Shown here piece after piece: positions 23,947 through 32,937 of a DNA stretch of 64,000 nt. The notes beneath the pieces were generated by a model that ran no database searches, had not been told where the DNA came from, and worked only from the letters and a program-made list of their open reading frames with translations. The first letter of the stretch is position 1, and each line of letters opens with the position of its first letter. This stretch comes from a virus. The DNA lies in IMG/VR virus record IMGVR_UViG_3300000553_000004, positions 1 through 64,000 of that record. One strand, written 5' to 3'. Position numbers and translations under genes: made by a program.

Positions 23947-24839
23947 AGTTGTATTAAATGTTTTAGTTTATTTTTATCAATGTTTGGTGGGTATGTCACG
24001 AACTGATATTCATTATGAGCTGGCCAAAATCCCCACTTTTTGAAGAAATTCTGAGCTCCTCTTTGTTCATATATTTTTGAACGGTCTGACCGTACAATTT
24101 CATCTGTAGGAAAGTTACTTTTATCCGAACGACTTCCAAAATGAAACACGACGGAATTTGTGGTCGTTATGAATTTTAATCCCGCTAATTGCATACGAAT
24201 AAATAAATCGGCATCTTCCCAGTATGCTGGAGCATAAATTGGGTCATTTCCTCCGAAATAATCCCAATCAGATTTACGAACCAATCCAGATACACCCTCC
24301 CCTTTATTGACTTCAACATCAGGATTTAGTTTAGAAAATTCTTCTGCGTAGTAGATGAATGTCGGGTCATCAAAATCGTCATATTTGTATCCAAAGAATT
24401 CATATGGAAAGAAACAAGTTCCAGGTCTATCATCTTCCTTGAAACAATTGGGTTGGAATCTTTGAGAACTTACCCACAAACTTTCATTTGGATACTTTTC
24501 AAACACTTTAAGACAGTTCAAATCCCAATTTCTAGAAACAAACATATCAGCGTGTAAGAACATGATATACTCCGTTTTGACGTGTTTGGCGCACTCATTC
24601 ATACCACCACCAATACCCTTGGTTTTTTCTTCCGAATTATCTTCATTAAACCAACTTAAATTATATTTTTCTGTATTCTTAACTAACCACTCATACGTCC
24701 CATCTGTACAATTTTCTGCAAAGATAATAAGAGGAGCGTCCTTAAAATGTGAGTATGTTCGCACGGAATGAATTGCCAATTTGAGATAATTCAAATTGTT
24801 ACAACATCCTATACAAAATGAGATTGGGGATTTATTCAT
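23943..24839 (-). CDS. Glycosyltransferase family 2, 298 aa
   Basis: Visible: ISFCIGCCNNLNYLKLAIHS, ENCTDGTYEW, MFLHADMFVSRNWD (acidic metal site) and YAPAYWEDADLFIRM, the ED acceptor motif shared with the GT2 protein at 20419. Four-nt overlaps with both flanking genes point to translational coupling. Confidence 0.75.
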   Translation of the reverse strand: MNKSPISFCIGCCNNLNYLKLAIHSVRTYSHFKDAPLIIFAENCTDGTYEWLVKNTEKYNLSWFNEDNSEEKTKGIGGGMNECAKHVKTEYIMFLHADMFVSRNWDLNCLKVFEKYPNESLWVSSQRFQPNCFKEDDRPGTCFFPYEFFGYKYDDFDDPTFIYYAEEFSKLNPDVEVNKGEGVSGLVRKSDWDYFGGNDPIYAPAYWEDADLFIRMQLAGLKFITTTNSVVFHFGSRSDKSNFPTDEIVRSDRSKIYEQRGAQNFFKKWGFWPAHNEYQFVTYPPNIDKNKLKHLIQL

Positions 24840-25465
24840 AACACCATTCTATCTCGTTTTAACCAGAAAGAATCGGATTGAGTTCCACGTAGTAATACAA
24901 ACATTATTTCGACATATCCATGAGCATTTAACCATTCTTTTACTTCTTGATATAAAGATTGACCTTTCCAAAATTCTTTATGTTCTAATTCGATTTGAAG
25001 TGATTGTAATTTATCTAAATGATTCCCAAATGATTTCAATACATTTAATGCTGCGCCTTCCACGTCTATTTTGGCAATGTCTATAGTCTGTAGTCCTGTA
25101 GATTCTATGAATTCATCCATTCTTACACAATCCACCGATATGATATCATTTTTATTTCCTTCCGTTCTTTCTAATAAAGAGGATGCTCCTGTATTTTCTT
25201 TTTCAATACAAAAATTTGCAACGCCAGATATGTCACTGACTGCGTTGTTATATAGATTCATATTAGGATAATCTCTAAGTATATTCGTAGCTGAATCTGG
25301 ATTTGGTTCAAATATGTAACATGAACTATCGGACAATTGAAATGAATTAGCCAATGATTTAGCATCATGACCATCTCTACTACCAATCTCAATTATATTT
25401 TTTGGTATTATATTAGAGTGTTCTCTAATTCCGAGATTGATAAAATTTAAATCGTATCGCCACAT
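24836..25465 (-). CDS. FkbM-family methyltransferase, 209 aa
   Basis: FkbM signature: KNIIEIGSRDGHDAKSLA, CYIFEPNPDSA, NNAVSDISGVANF and DIAKIDVEGAALNVLKSF. FkbM enzymes O-methylate sugars or polyketides. The third methyltransferase type in the same operon. Confidence 0.8.
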   Translation of the reverse strand: MWRYDLNFINLGIREHSNIIPKNIIEIGSRDGHDAKSLANSFQLSDSSCYIFEPNPDSATNILRDYPNMNLYNNAVSDISGVANFCIEKENTGASSLLERTEGNKNDIISVDCVRMDEFIESTGLQTIDIAKIDVEGAALNVLKSFGNHLDKLQSLQIELEHKEFWKGQSLYQEVKEWLNAHGYVEIMFVLLRGTQSDSFWLKRDRMVL

Positions 25466-25468
25466 ATT

Positions 25469-26275
25469 TTAATATTTTACTGGTAGTCCTGATGAAGATT
25501 GCATTACTACGCCTAAGTAGTTATGTGACCAATGTTCTTCTGTATACCCCTGTTGTTTAAATTGTTGATATTCTGGAAGGTAATGAAACACCTTGAATAT
25601 CGGTTCTATCGGCCACAACTCAATTGGCTTCTTAACCAACAACCATTCACCATACCAAGTAAATTCACTTGATATTGTATTTATCAATCCATCAAAAGTC
25701 AAGTTATTTGGTTTAATATATTCTTCCTCCAAACTTCGCCAAACTTTTGAAGACCAAATGACAGGAACAGGCCCAAAATCATACAACCTACCTTTCCTAT
25801 CAAATAATTCTTGAATTGGAGTTCTACACTCGGCGAACGATGCTTGTGGGTCATATCCAAGATACTGGTCTTTATATTTTACAGTCCATTGGAATAAATC
25901 TTTTTGTTCATGCATCACCGTATATGGGATTGAATCGGTTACAAGAAAGTCCTTATAATAGAAGTCTTTTATAAAATAAGAATCTGAATCTAATACTACA
26001 TAATTTTCGGTTTGAATGGTTTTCCAAAATATCATCTTAACAATTTGTTGATTCTTCCACGATTGACATAAAGATTCATGTATAAGTTCTTCATCATGTA
26101 TAAGATAGTATCCATCGGAACCTAACTTAGATTTGAACAATTGAAAATCTTCTTTTGGAACTGAGATATATAATGGTATTTTATCTTTATTATGTTTGAC
26201 GCTAGATTCCAAGAGTAATTTACATCTCTCAACATCACGACTAAATGATTTACAATATAGAACTAATTTATTCAT
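25469..26275 (-). CDS. Probable glycosyltransferase, DUF6492-like, 268 aa
   Basis: NKLVLYCKSFSRDVERCKLL, IYNY-free GT-A-like core with ENYVVLDSDSYFIKDF (DSDS metal site) and DFGPVPVIWSSKVWRSL. This matches the DUF6492 group, often found in glycan clusters; the sugar is unknown. Overlaps the next gene by 8 nt. Confidence 0.55.
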   Translation of the reverse strand: MNKLVLYCKSFSRDVERCKLLLESSVKHNKDKIPLYISVPKEDFQLFKSKLGSDGYYLIHDEELIHESLCQSWKNQQIVKMIFWKTIQTENYVVLDSDSYFIKDFYYKDFLVTDSIPYTVMHEQKDLFQWTVKYKDQYLGYDPQASFAECRTPIQELFDRKGRLYDFGPVPVIWSSKVWRSLEEEYIKPNNLTFDGLINTISSEFTWYGEWLLVKKPIELWPIEPIFKVFHYLPEYQQFKQQGYTEEHWSHNYLGVVMQSSSGLPVKY

Positions 26276-27002
26276 ATTTATATCCCATCGATTTAGATTT
26301 TAACTGATTCACCCTATCAGTTAATCCCGCTTCCATAAAATGTTTATCCATTTCTTGTTGGGCAAGTATATTATAATTTGACATATTAGGATTGTCTTTT
26401 ATTGTACCGTTTCCAATGTGAACTATAGGTAACCAATCACAAACTCCAATTTTCCAATTATTATCTTCGCATATTATACCTGTCATTAAATCTTGAACCC
26501 ATCCGTATTTACTACCAAATCCACCCACTTTCTGTGCGAATTCTCGTTTCATAAGCGCACATTGATAATCCACGAATGGAACGGTTCGTAATTCTGTAGA
26601 ATTCCAACAATGCATCTGTTTCCAGAAACATTGATTTTTCTCAGGTTGAATAACGCACGGCGACACTATCATTAAATCATCACGTTTAAACAACTGTTCT
26701 TTTAAAGTTTTAATGAAATTATAACCGTGAATTATTAAATCTGAATTTAATAGAACGAATGAATCGTAGTCAGTATTTTCTAAAAATAATTGAATGGACA
26801 TGTCTAACCCACCGCCATAACATACATTTTCTTCTACTCTATATGTGGTATATTTACTAGATTTACCTACATCACTACCGTTGTCTATGACTATCAAATC
26901 ATAATCGTCATGTTCATATGGTTTTAACATCTCATACAAATTATCAGTATAATGTATTGTATTGTAATGTAATATGGCAACTAAAGTTTTATTCATAATC
27001 AT
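26268..27002 (-). CDS. Glycosyltransferase family 2, 244 aa
   Basis: LVAILHYNTIHYTDNLYEML, DLIVIDNGSDVG, CYGGGLDMSIQLF and DSFVLLNSDLIIHGYN are classic GT2 (rhamnosyl/galactofuranosyl-like) motifs. Two ATG codons (27002, 26996) are possible starts; the first overlaps the upstream stop, the usual junction in this operon. Confidence 0.75.
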   Translation of the reverse strand: MIMNKTLVAILHYNTIHYTDNLYEMLKPYEHDDYDLIVIDNGSDVGKSSKYTTYRVEENVCYGGGLDMSIQLFLENTDYDSFVLLNSDLIIHGYNFIKTLKEQLFKRDDLMIVSPCVIQPEKNQCFWKQMHCWNSTELRTVPFVDYQCALMKREFAQKVGGFGSKYGWVQDLMTGIICEDNNWKIGVCDWLPIVHIGNGTIKDNPNMSNYNILAQQEMDKHFMEAGLTDRVNQLKSKSMGYKYE

Positions 27003-27598
27003 TTTCTGTAAACAAACATAACATCATCGGACCTGTTTTTTAACTTACGAGTGTCAATGATTTCTACTTCTGGATTTAACGCCTTTAATAGAACTTCATC
27101 TTTATCCAAATCCTGAACATCTTCTATGATGTACAATCCTCCTTTTTTTAATTTAGGAAAATAAATTGGAAATCTTAAAACTTGATGCTCTACTTCATGA
27201 CTGGCGTCGTCTATGATTATATCAAATTCTAAATTTGAGAAATATTTATCTATGATGGACGCATCATTTGCGTCGTATATGATGGGGGTGACATCCTCCG
27301 AAAATTTAAGGGCATTTCTATTATCTATACCATAGATATTGGCTTTATCAAAATACGCTCTCCATAATGCTAAACTATATCCAAAGTCGATTCCTATTTC
27401 TAGTATATTTATTTGTTTATTTCGATATGGTTTTAATAATTTAGCATAACTATCTACATATGCGTGAGTAGTTCCTTTGTCAGTTTTATATCCAAGATTT
27501 AAAACTGCTTCGTAAATTTCTTGAAACGTTTTATTATTATCAACGATATCTTTGATTTTCGGTTTATATGCGGTTTGATTTATAATCCATTCACTCAT
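26999..27598 (-). CDS. SAM-dependent methyltransferase, 199 aa
   Basis: Paralogue of the enzyme at 23317: INILEIGIDFGYSLALWRAY, YGIDNRNALKF, FDIIIDDASHEVEHQ and LKKGGLYIIEDVQD align in the same order. The duplication suggests O-methylation at two positions or sugars of the same glycan. Confidence 0.75.
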   Translation of the reverse strand: MSEWIINQTAYKPKIKDIVDNNKTFQEIYEAVLNLGYKTDKGTTHAYVDSYAKLLKPYRNKQINILEIGIDFGYSLALWRAYFDKANIYGIDNRNALKFSEDVTPIIYDANDASIIDKYFSNLEFDIIIDDASHEVEHQVLRFPIYFPKLKKGGLYIIEDVQDLDKDEVLLKALNPEVEIIDTRKLKNRSDDVMFVYRK

Positions 27599-28272
27599 AA
27601 TATTTTATGTCCTTTATTGTCATCCTCACTGAATTGTTTATTATATCGTAGATTTGTTTGTATTTGTGTTTCTATAGTTTTATCGTGATATAACGCTAAT
27701 TCTTCTTGAGCTGGTAGAAATGAATACGCCGAGTGACCTGTAATGGTTTCGTGTAATTTTCTATTCCATTTTATTCTATTTACATCTCGTTTGTAAATTC
27801 TACTTTGATAGTCGGGCCAATTTACAATGGGTCTGTTTTCACATGTAGGAGATGTAGTTAATTTCCATCCCCACATTTTAGTGTGTTCGGTTGTAACTCC
27901 CCTGAAATCATTGATTCTGGGAACGTATATCATTTCCATCATCAAATTCGTTTCGATGATTTCTCTAATATTAAAGATTAGGGTATCAGATGGATTTTCG
28001 TCCGAATCAATCTGAAATACCCAATCTCCTGTACATTTTTCATTACCGAAATTTTTATGTGTTCCATAATCACCATCTAATTTATGAAGATACACAAAAA
28101 CGTCTGGATTTTTACATACATCTGTAAGTATTTTTATAGTAGTAGGATTGTCCGAATAATCATCTACGATTACTATTTCATCCCCATCTGCTCTATTGTT
28201 AACCAACTTTTCCAATAATCGTATCAACGTATCAGTCTCGTTATGGACGGTAATAAGATATGATAATTTCAT
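27595..28272 (-). CDS. Glycosyltransferase family 2, 225 aa
   Basis: Short GT2: LSYLITVHNETDTLIRLLEK, DEIVIVDDYSDNPTT and WVFQIDSDENPSDTL, with WNRKLHETITGH towards the end (a histidine motif of WaaE-like lipopolysaccharide core transferases). Possibly transfers a core or linker sugar. Confidence 0.75.
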   Translation of the reverse strand: MKLSYLITVHNETDTLIRLLEKLVNNRADGDEIVIVDDYSDNPTTIKILTDVCKNPDVFVYLHKLDGDYGTHKNFGNEKCTGDWVFQIDSDENPSDTLIFNIREIIETNLMMEMIYVPRINDFRGVTTEHTKMWGWKLTTSPTCENRPIVNWPDYQSRIYKRDVNRIKWNRKLHETITGHSAYSFLPAQEELALYHDKTIETQIQTNLRYNKQFSEDDNKGHKIL

Positions 28273-28274
28273 GA

Positions 28275-29618
28275 TTATGCCGATTTATTTTCACTAATTT
28301 CCATTGGTTTAATCACTTTCTTCAATTTAGGAAGAATCAGTTTTTGTTCGGTGGCAAACTTCGGAACATTATTGTCCAAGAATTCCCACAATTTTTTATC
28401 CATTGCCTGTAATGAGAAGTTAACTTCATTCTGTTTACGAAGTTCTTCTGATTTTTCAAGATGTGGTCTATAAAAATGAAAACAACTTTTCATTGATTCT
28501 GATGCCTTTTGGTAATTGACATTGAACCACGAACTATCTTTAATTAACCACTCATTTACACACTCAGCAGGCAACGTTGCCAAATCACCGTCAAGTAATT
28601 TACATAACTTACCGTCCAAGAAATCTAAATGACCACTCCAATTAGAAGCCAGAACGGGTTTGCCACTCAATGATGATAATAGTAATGGCATACCAAATCC
28701 TTCACCATGAGTGAATGAGATGTGGGCTTTAATCTTCGTATGATTATACAAAGCGTTCATTTCTGATTCCGTTAATTCTCCATATAAAAGATAAACGTTT
28801 GGAAGGTCGGTAGTTAATTTTTCTTTTTGAACTATTTCTCTGACAGTTTTCAATCGATTAATCATGTCATGTTTATCCATATTACAAATGGCCGCCCCGC
28901 TGGTCTTTATAATCAAGGCCGGTTTTGGTTTGGCTCCCATATTGGAGAATGTAGTTAGGAATGTTTTAATTAGATTCCCAATGTCTTTACGGTCATTGAA
29001 TAATCCACCGTTTGTCCACTGACCGACGAAGAGAAAATTGAAATCCTCTTTAACGACTGATAGTTCGGCTTCTACATTTGGCTCTGTAGGTTTGCCGACT
29101 CCATAGATGGATGTGTCTACTCCCCAGAACAAATCTTCCATAGGCTTTAATGATTTTAATTCCTGTCCTGGAATTATTTGATTTGTCTGCTGGTCGGTTT
29201 TATTATAGGATGCTTTCTCAAACACCATCTTAGCGTGTTTAGACGTAACCAAATTGCAATTCATACGATTCAACCCCTCAACCCAATCTGGCTTGGCTAC
29301 TGTAGTCTCAATACCAGCAGTAATACCGATGTTGAATTTGGCAGGAGCCTGGAATTCATTTGGTATTGAACATTGAATAAACAATTCCGGTTGTTTGTTT
29401 ATTGGTTGTCTTACGACTTTTTTATAGAGCTCTTGTTCAATTGGGTCGGTGATGTCGGACGCAAGATACTTTCTAGAACATCCACCCCAACGAGTAGGAA
29501 CTACCATTAAATCGTATTTATCATATCGGAATAGGCTCTTCGCCAACGCCAATCCTAAATCTCCATATCCGCTACGAGTCCACATTGGACTCTGAAATAT
29601 ACACAGTGGTTTACTCAT
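28275..29618 (-). CDS. Glycosyltransferase family 4 (GT-B), 447 aa
   Basis: GT-B fold with an N-terminal SPMWTRSGYGDLGLALAKSL, domain hinge NFLFVGQWTNGG and a C-terminal donor site SFTHGEGFGMPLLLSSLSGK with the E-x7-E-like pair. ATG 29618 chosen because the longer frame overlaps the dUTPase gene without a ribosome site. Separated from dUTPase by 2 nt. Confidence 0.75.
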   Translation of the reverse strand: MSKPLCIFQSPMWTRSGYGDLGLALAKSLFRYDKYDLMVVPTRWGGCSRKYLASDITDPIEQELYKKVVRQPINKQPELFIQCSIPNEFQAPAKFNIGITAGIETTVAKPDWVEGLNRMNCNLVTSKHAKMVFEKASYNKTDQQTNQIIPGQELKSLKPMEDLFWGVDTSIYGVGKPTEPNVEAELSVVKEDFNFLFVGQWTNGGLFNDRKDIGNLIKTFLTTFSNMGAKPKPALIIKTSGAAICNMDKHDMINRLKTVREIVQKEKLTTDLPNVYLLYGELTESEMNALYNHTKIKAHISFTHGEGFGMPLLLSSLSGKPVLASNWSGHLDFLDGKLCKLLDGDLATLPAECVNEWLIKDSSWFNVNYQKASESMKSCFHFYRPHLEKSEELRKQNEVNFSLQAMDKKLWEFLDNNVPKFATEQKLILPKLKKVIKPMEISENKSA

Positions 29619-29620
29619 AA

Positions 29621-30295
29621 TTATATTATTTGTTTTTCTCTTTCTCTGACGAGGTTTTCGTATTTTGGTTGAGTCGGCGTTGCCGCTCCGGCTTCTTTCC
29701 ATTTATCAAGGATATTTGACTTTCCTATATCATGATATGGACTTTTGTCATCAAACTTTCTAGCGGCCGCGTCGGTTGACTCGACTACCGGAACTTTACT
29801 TCTTAATTTGATTAATTCTGATTCCGTTTGTGAATGTGTAGCAGAAATTTTAATTTCATTAGTAGAACCGAATCCGCCTTGTCCACGTTCGGTTTCATTT
29901 AAATTATCTACAACACTAATTTGAACATTATTATAGAATTCAAAAATGATTTGAGCTATCGGAACTTCTTTTCCATCTTTCACTAAGGGAAGATTTAATT
30001 CTTCTTGTCCAAGATTGATTAGAACAACTCCGACTTCGCCTCTATAATCTTCATCGATTACTCCGGCCAATACGTCTAATCCATTTTTAAAAGCCAATCC
30101 ACTTCTGGGAGCTATACGACCATACATCCCATATGGGATGGCCATCGATAGTCCCGTTTTAAACAGCTTTCTTTCAAGTGGTTTTAGTGTATATCTTTCA
30201 ATTGAATAGAGGTCGTAACCTGCTGATTTAGGACTTCCTTTTGTTGGAATCGTAGCTAAATCATTTAGTTTTTTTATTTGTAATGTAACACTCAT
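29621..30295 (-). CDS. dut: dUTPase with a C-terminal extension
   Basis: All five dUTPase motifs are present: SAGYDLYS, IAPRSGLAFK, LAGVIDEDYRGEVGVVL, an APIAQ-like VPIAQIIFEF and the C-terminal P-loop-like ERGQGGFGST. It hydrolyses dUTP to dUMP and keeps uracil out of DNA. About 75 residues follow motif 5, beyond the usual length, with a Pro/Lys-rich end. It is embedded in the glycan operon rather than near other nucleotide genes. Confidence 0.92.
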   Translation of the reverse strand: MSVTLQIKKLNDLATIPTKGSPKSAGYDLYSIERYTLKPLERKLFKTGLSMAIPYGMYGRIAPRSGLAFKNGLDVLAGVIDEDYRGEVGVVLINLGQEELNLPLVKDGKEVPIAQIIFEFYNNVQISVVDNLNETERGQGGFGSTNEIKISATHSQTESELIKLRSKVPVVESTDAAARKFDDKSPYHDIGKSNILDKWKEAGAATPTQPKYENLVREREKQII

Positions 30296-30328
30296 ATAAA
30301 ACCTATTATATCTAATTTAACTAATTTT

Positions 30329-31810
30329 TCAAGTTATTATATCTAATTGTAGTTTTATTTTTTCTTGGTCTATCACGGGAATTTCAAATCCCATACCACC
30401 TGGCATTAAGTTGCCGACGTAATCCTTTTCCGTAAATACACCAAACGTTTTCACAGGTTTGAAATTCTTCAAGGTATAATCCATACAAGTGACGAACTGA
30501 TTACACATATTTTCGGAATTGATTCCACCTTCATTTAAGGCCCATTGGCGACCTTTCAAACCTAAGAGTTCACGTTTATCTGCTCCGGCCAGATACCAAT
30601 ACATCATACCTTCAGCGGCATCTTGCCAACGAGACATATCATCAAAGATATATGGCGTCGGTATTGACCCTTGAACACATTGAGAAGTAGGATACACCGG
30701 ATATGCCCATACACCATGTTTCTTATATTTACCAACATTGTTGGAACCGAAGTGTAATCCGAATTCAATAGGCGAACCGTCATCTTGAACTTGTCCGGTT
30801 TGGTCTTGAAGGCCGCCGGTGACAGATACTATGATAGGAGTTCCTGCCATAAGAGACTCTGCGGTCGACAATCCAAATCCTTCGTTAGATGATAAATTGA
30901 TTGTAATATCTGCGATGTTATATATCACATTCATGTCTTCCGGTGTATATTTTGCAACAGAAAATAGAACATCATATTCAGGACAGAATGCTTCTTTTAC
31001 TGCTAATAAGTCCGTACCGGCATCTTGACGAACCTCGGTATGAAGAACTAATACACATTTAGCGGCCTGTTCTTTTGTAAGGTTATCACAAAATGCTTTG
31101 TAAGCCAACATGATGTTACTAGTTCTCTTTCTCTGAACGTTTCTCGAATTGTAAAAAATTACAAATTCATAATCTTTATTTCCAAACAACTCTTTACGTT
31201 TCTTTTTCAAGATTGAGTCGTCGGTAGGAATTGGATAGAACATTTTACTATTAATTCCGTGTGGAACATAATGTAATACGGTTTTATCATTTGTATTCTC
31301 AGAATCAACTGTGGATACTTTATCAGGTCCCAAAACCCATTTGTTGATGTTATAGGTTTGTTTACTGATGGACATTAATAAGTCACATGATTCATAGTAT
31401 GGTTTATTATACATTGGATACGGGACGTCATCCCAGATGTTAAGATACGTCAGTGGAATCTTCGAACGAATTTGTCGTTCAATGGCATACAACCAGCCCC
31501 AAAATCTAGGGTCTGTAAAGTGCATTATTGCGTCTGGCTTTTCTCTGTCCATGATATTGAAGAGAAGTTCCTCGTTGCCATATCCATCGACGGGATACAA
31601 CGTTACCTTCGCGTCTGCAACTCCGGTCAACTGTGCGGTCGCAGAATCCATATTAATTACCTTGCCTTTGTCTGGATGTTGAATTGCCCCTGCGATTTGA
31701 ACCCAATCGTAATTTGCGACGGTTCCGAGGACAAGTTCCCTTGACATAGTGGCTACGCCAGAATGCATTCTTAAATCATCTGACAACAATAGAATTTTTG
31801 GTTTTGACAT
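30329..31810 (-). CDS. Glycosyltransferase family 4 (GT-B), 493 aa
   Basis: PKILLLSDDLRMHSGVATMS at the N-terminus (sugar acceptor side), FVIFYNSRNVQRKRTSNIML at the hinge, and INLSSNEGFGLSTAESLMAG at the donor site, the GT4 E-x7-E pattern. First enzyme gene after the RHH regulator, 14 nt from it, so it is likely the head of the glycan operon. Confidence 0.8.
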   Translation of the reverse strand: MSKPKILLLSDDLRMHSGVATMSRELVLGTVANYDWVQIAGAIQHPDKGKVINMDSATAQLTGVADAKVTLYPVDGYGNEELLFNIMDREKPDAIMHFTDPRFWGWLYAIERQIRSKIPLTYLNIWDDVPYPMYNKPYYESCDLLMSISKQTYNINKWVLGPDKVSTVDSENTNDKTVLHYVPHGINSKMFYPIPTDDSILKKKRKELFGNKDYEFVIFYNSRNVQRKRTSNIMLAYKAFCDNLTKEQAAKCVLVLHTEVRQDAGTDLLAVKEAFCPEYDVLFSVAKYTPEDMNVIYNIADITINLSSNEGFGLSTAESLMAGTPIIVSVTGGLQDQTGQVQDDGSPIEFGLHFGSNNVGKYKKHGVWAYPVYPTSQCVQGSIPTPYIFDDMSRWQDAAEGMMYWYLAGADKRELLGLKGRQWALNEGGINSENMCNQFVTCMDYTLKNFKPVKTFGVFTEKDYVGNLMPGGMGFEIPVIDQEKIKLQLDIIT

Positions 31811-31824
31811 AACTTAATAGAATT

Positions 31825-32028
31825 TTATGAACTGAATGAACCTGAAGAACTTAGGACTGGAATAACGAAGTTATTCGCCAATGTACGAAATGAAGAGTCA
31901 TCTACATAGAGATGAATGCATTTGTCCACGAACGTTTGAAGTGTGAGATTGTTTTGGATTCCGAGAATCTTAAAGGAATCATATAATCCCTTTTCAATCT
32001 TTACGGTAGTTGCGATTTTTATTTTCAT
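31825..32028 (-). CDS. Ribbon-helix-helix DNA-binding protein, 67 aa
   Basis: KIATTVKIEKGLYDSFKILG, then NNLTLQTFVDKCIHLYVDD, is the beta strand, helix, turn, helix order of the Arc/CopG/MetJ family, with a Ser/Phe tail. RHH dimers usually bind inverted repeats and often repress their own operon. A near-perfect 15-bp inverted repeat starts 6 nt upstream of its ATG, and the glycan genes follow in the same direction. Confidence 0.65.
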   Translation of the reverse strand: MKIKIATTVKIEKGLYDSFKILGIQNNLTLQTFVDKCIHLYVDDSSFRTLANNFVIPVLSSSGSFSS

Positions 32029-32033
32029 ATATC

Positions 32034-32071
32034 AACGTAACAACATTAAACCATACTAATGTAGTTACGTT
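32034..32071. promoter_or_regulatory. Inverted repeat, likely operator for the RHH protein
   Basis: Left arm AACGTAACAACATTA (32034-32048) and right arm TAATGTAGTTACGTT (32057-32071) are complementary at 14 of 15 positions around an 8-nt centre. It lies immediately upstream of the RHH gene on the - strand. A weak promoter (TTAACG, 17 nt, TTTAAT) on the - strand overlaps it, so a bound repressor would block transcription. No T-tract follows, which argues against a terminator. Confidence 0.65.
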
Positions 32072-32131
32072 AATAATATATATGTTTTATTACCATAAGC
32101 CTGAAAATCCGTTTTTTTATTTTTAAGAAGA

Positions 32132-32719
32132 TTAACCCATTCTCAACTGTCGTGGGTCTTCCGCAGAAAGAAACTCACGGATGCTATCGGCCCTAATATA
32201 AATGTCTTGATGACCTATTTCAATGGTTACTTGAGAATCCTCTGGAGCATCTGGGATTTGTTTGCCTACCCATCCCTGAACCGTTCGTAATGCCGATTTT
32301 GGTGATACACGATTAAAAATCTGAACGGTTATGTTAGGTTTGCCTGTATTTGTGGTTTTTACTATGGTCATCACTCTGGCTAATATAGCATTTTCTATAC
32401 ATTTCCAAATCTCTAAATAGTTATCGTCGTTGCCCGTATCATTCATGTCTGCAGGAATACCAAAAAGCGCTCTATTATCCAATGCTAACGCATATCCATA
32501 GTGGTCAACCCCGCCTCCAAGACCATTACTACCTTCCATTTCCATACTAGCATCGGCCAATTTACCATTTTTCATGATAAAGTATCCACGAGTACCGGCC
32601 ATACGACCTTGTTTAACCGTAGATATTTGTTTCCAATTATCCACCAATTTAGGGCCCTTTGGTTCATTTAGTTCTTTTAGAATGAACTTTATAAGTGGTT
32701 TTAGTTTGTTCTTGGTCAT
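32132..32719 (-). CDS. Hypothetical protein, 195 aa
   Basis: It begins with an amphipathic stretch KLKPLIKFILKELNEP, similar to segments in other proteins of this window, then a folded part with GTRGYFIMKNGKLADASMEM, SNGLGGGVDHYGYALA and a beta-rich end. No known motif. Separated from the RHH gene by about 100 nt containing the inverted repeat. Confidence 0.55.
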   Translation of the reverse strand: MTKNKLKPLIKFILKELNEPKGPKLVDNWKQISTVKQGRMAGTRGYFIMKNGKLADASMEMEGSNGLGGGVDHYGYALALDNRALFGIPADMNDTGNDDNYLEIWKCIENAILARVMTIVKTTNTGKPNITVQIFNRVSPKSALRTVQGWVGKQIPDAPEDSQVTIEIGHQDIYIRADSIREFLSAEDPRQLRMG

Positions 32720-32731
32720 AACAGATAAATA

Positions 32732-32932
32732 TTATGATTTTGTTCTATTATCTATTATATTAGCTAAAAGTATGTAATAACAAGGTTGGCAGATGTGGAT
32801 TTTTTCGACTTGACATATATCGTCATTATGGATTTTTGGTGGCGGAGAAAATAACAATGCTCCTGGAAATTTCAATGGAAGTCTACAACGAAAACAACTA
32901 AATTTTATTTTTTTATTGGATTCTTTTTTCAT
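32732..32932 (-). CDS. Small zinc-ribbon-like protein, 66 aa
   Basis: FSCFRCRLPLKF and ICQPCYYILL provide two C-x2-C pairs about 30 residues apart, with basic N-terminus (KKESNKKIK), a layout typical of single zinc ribbons. Function unknown. Stop lies 12 nt before the next gene. Confidence 0.5.
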   Translation of the reverse strand: MKKESNKKIKFSCFRCRLPLKFPGALLFSPPPKIHNDDICQVEKIHICQPCYYILLANIIDNRTKS

Positions 32933-32937
32933 ACTAG

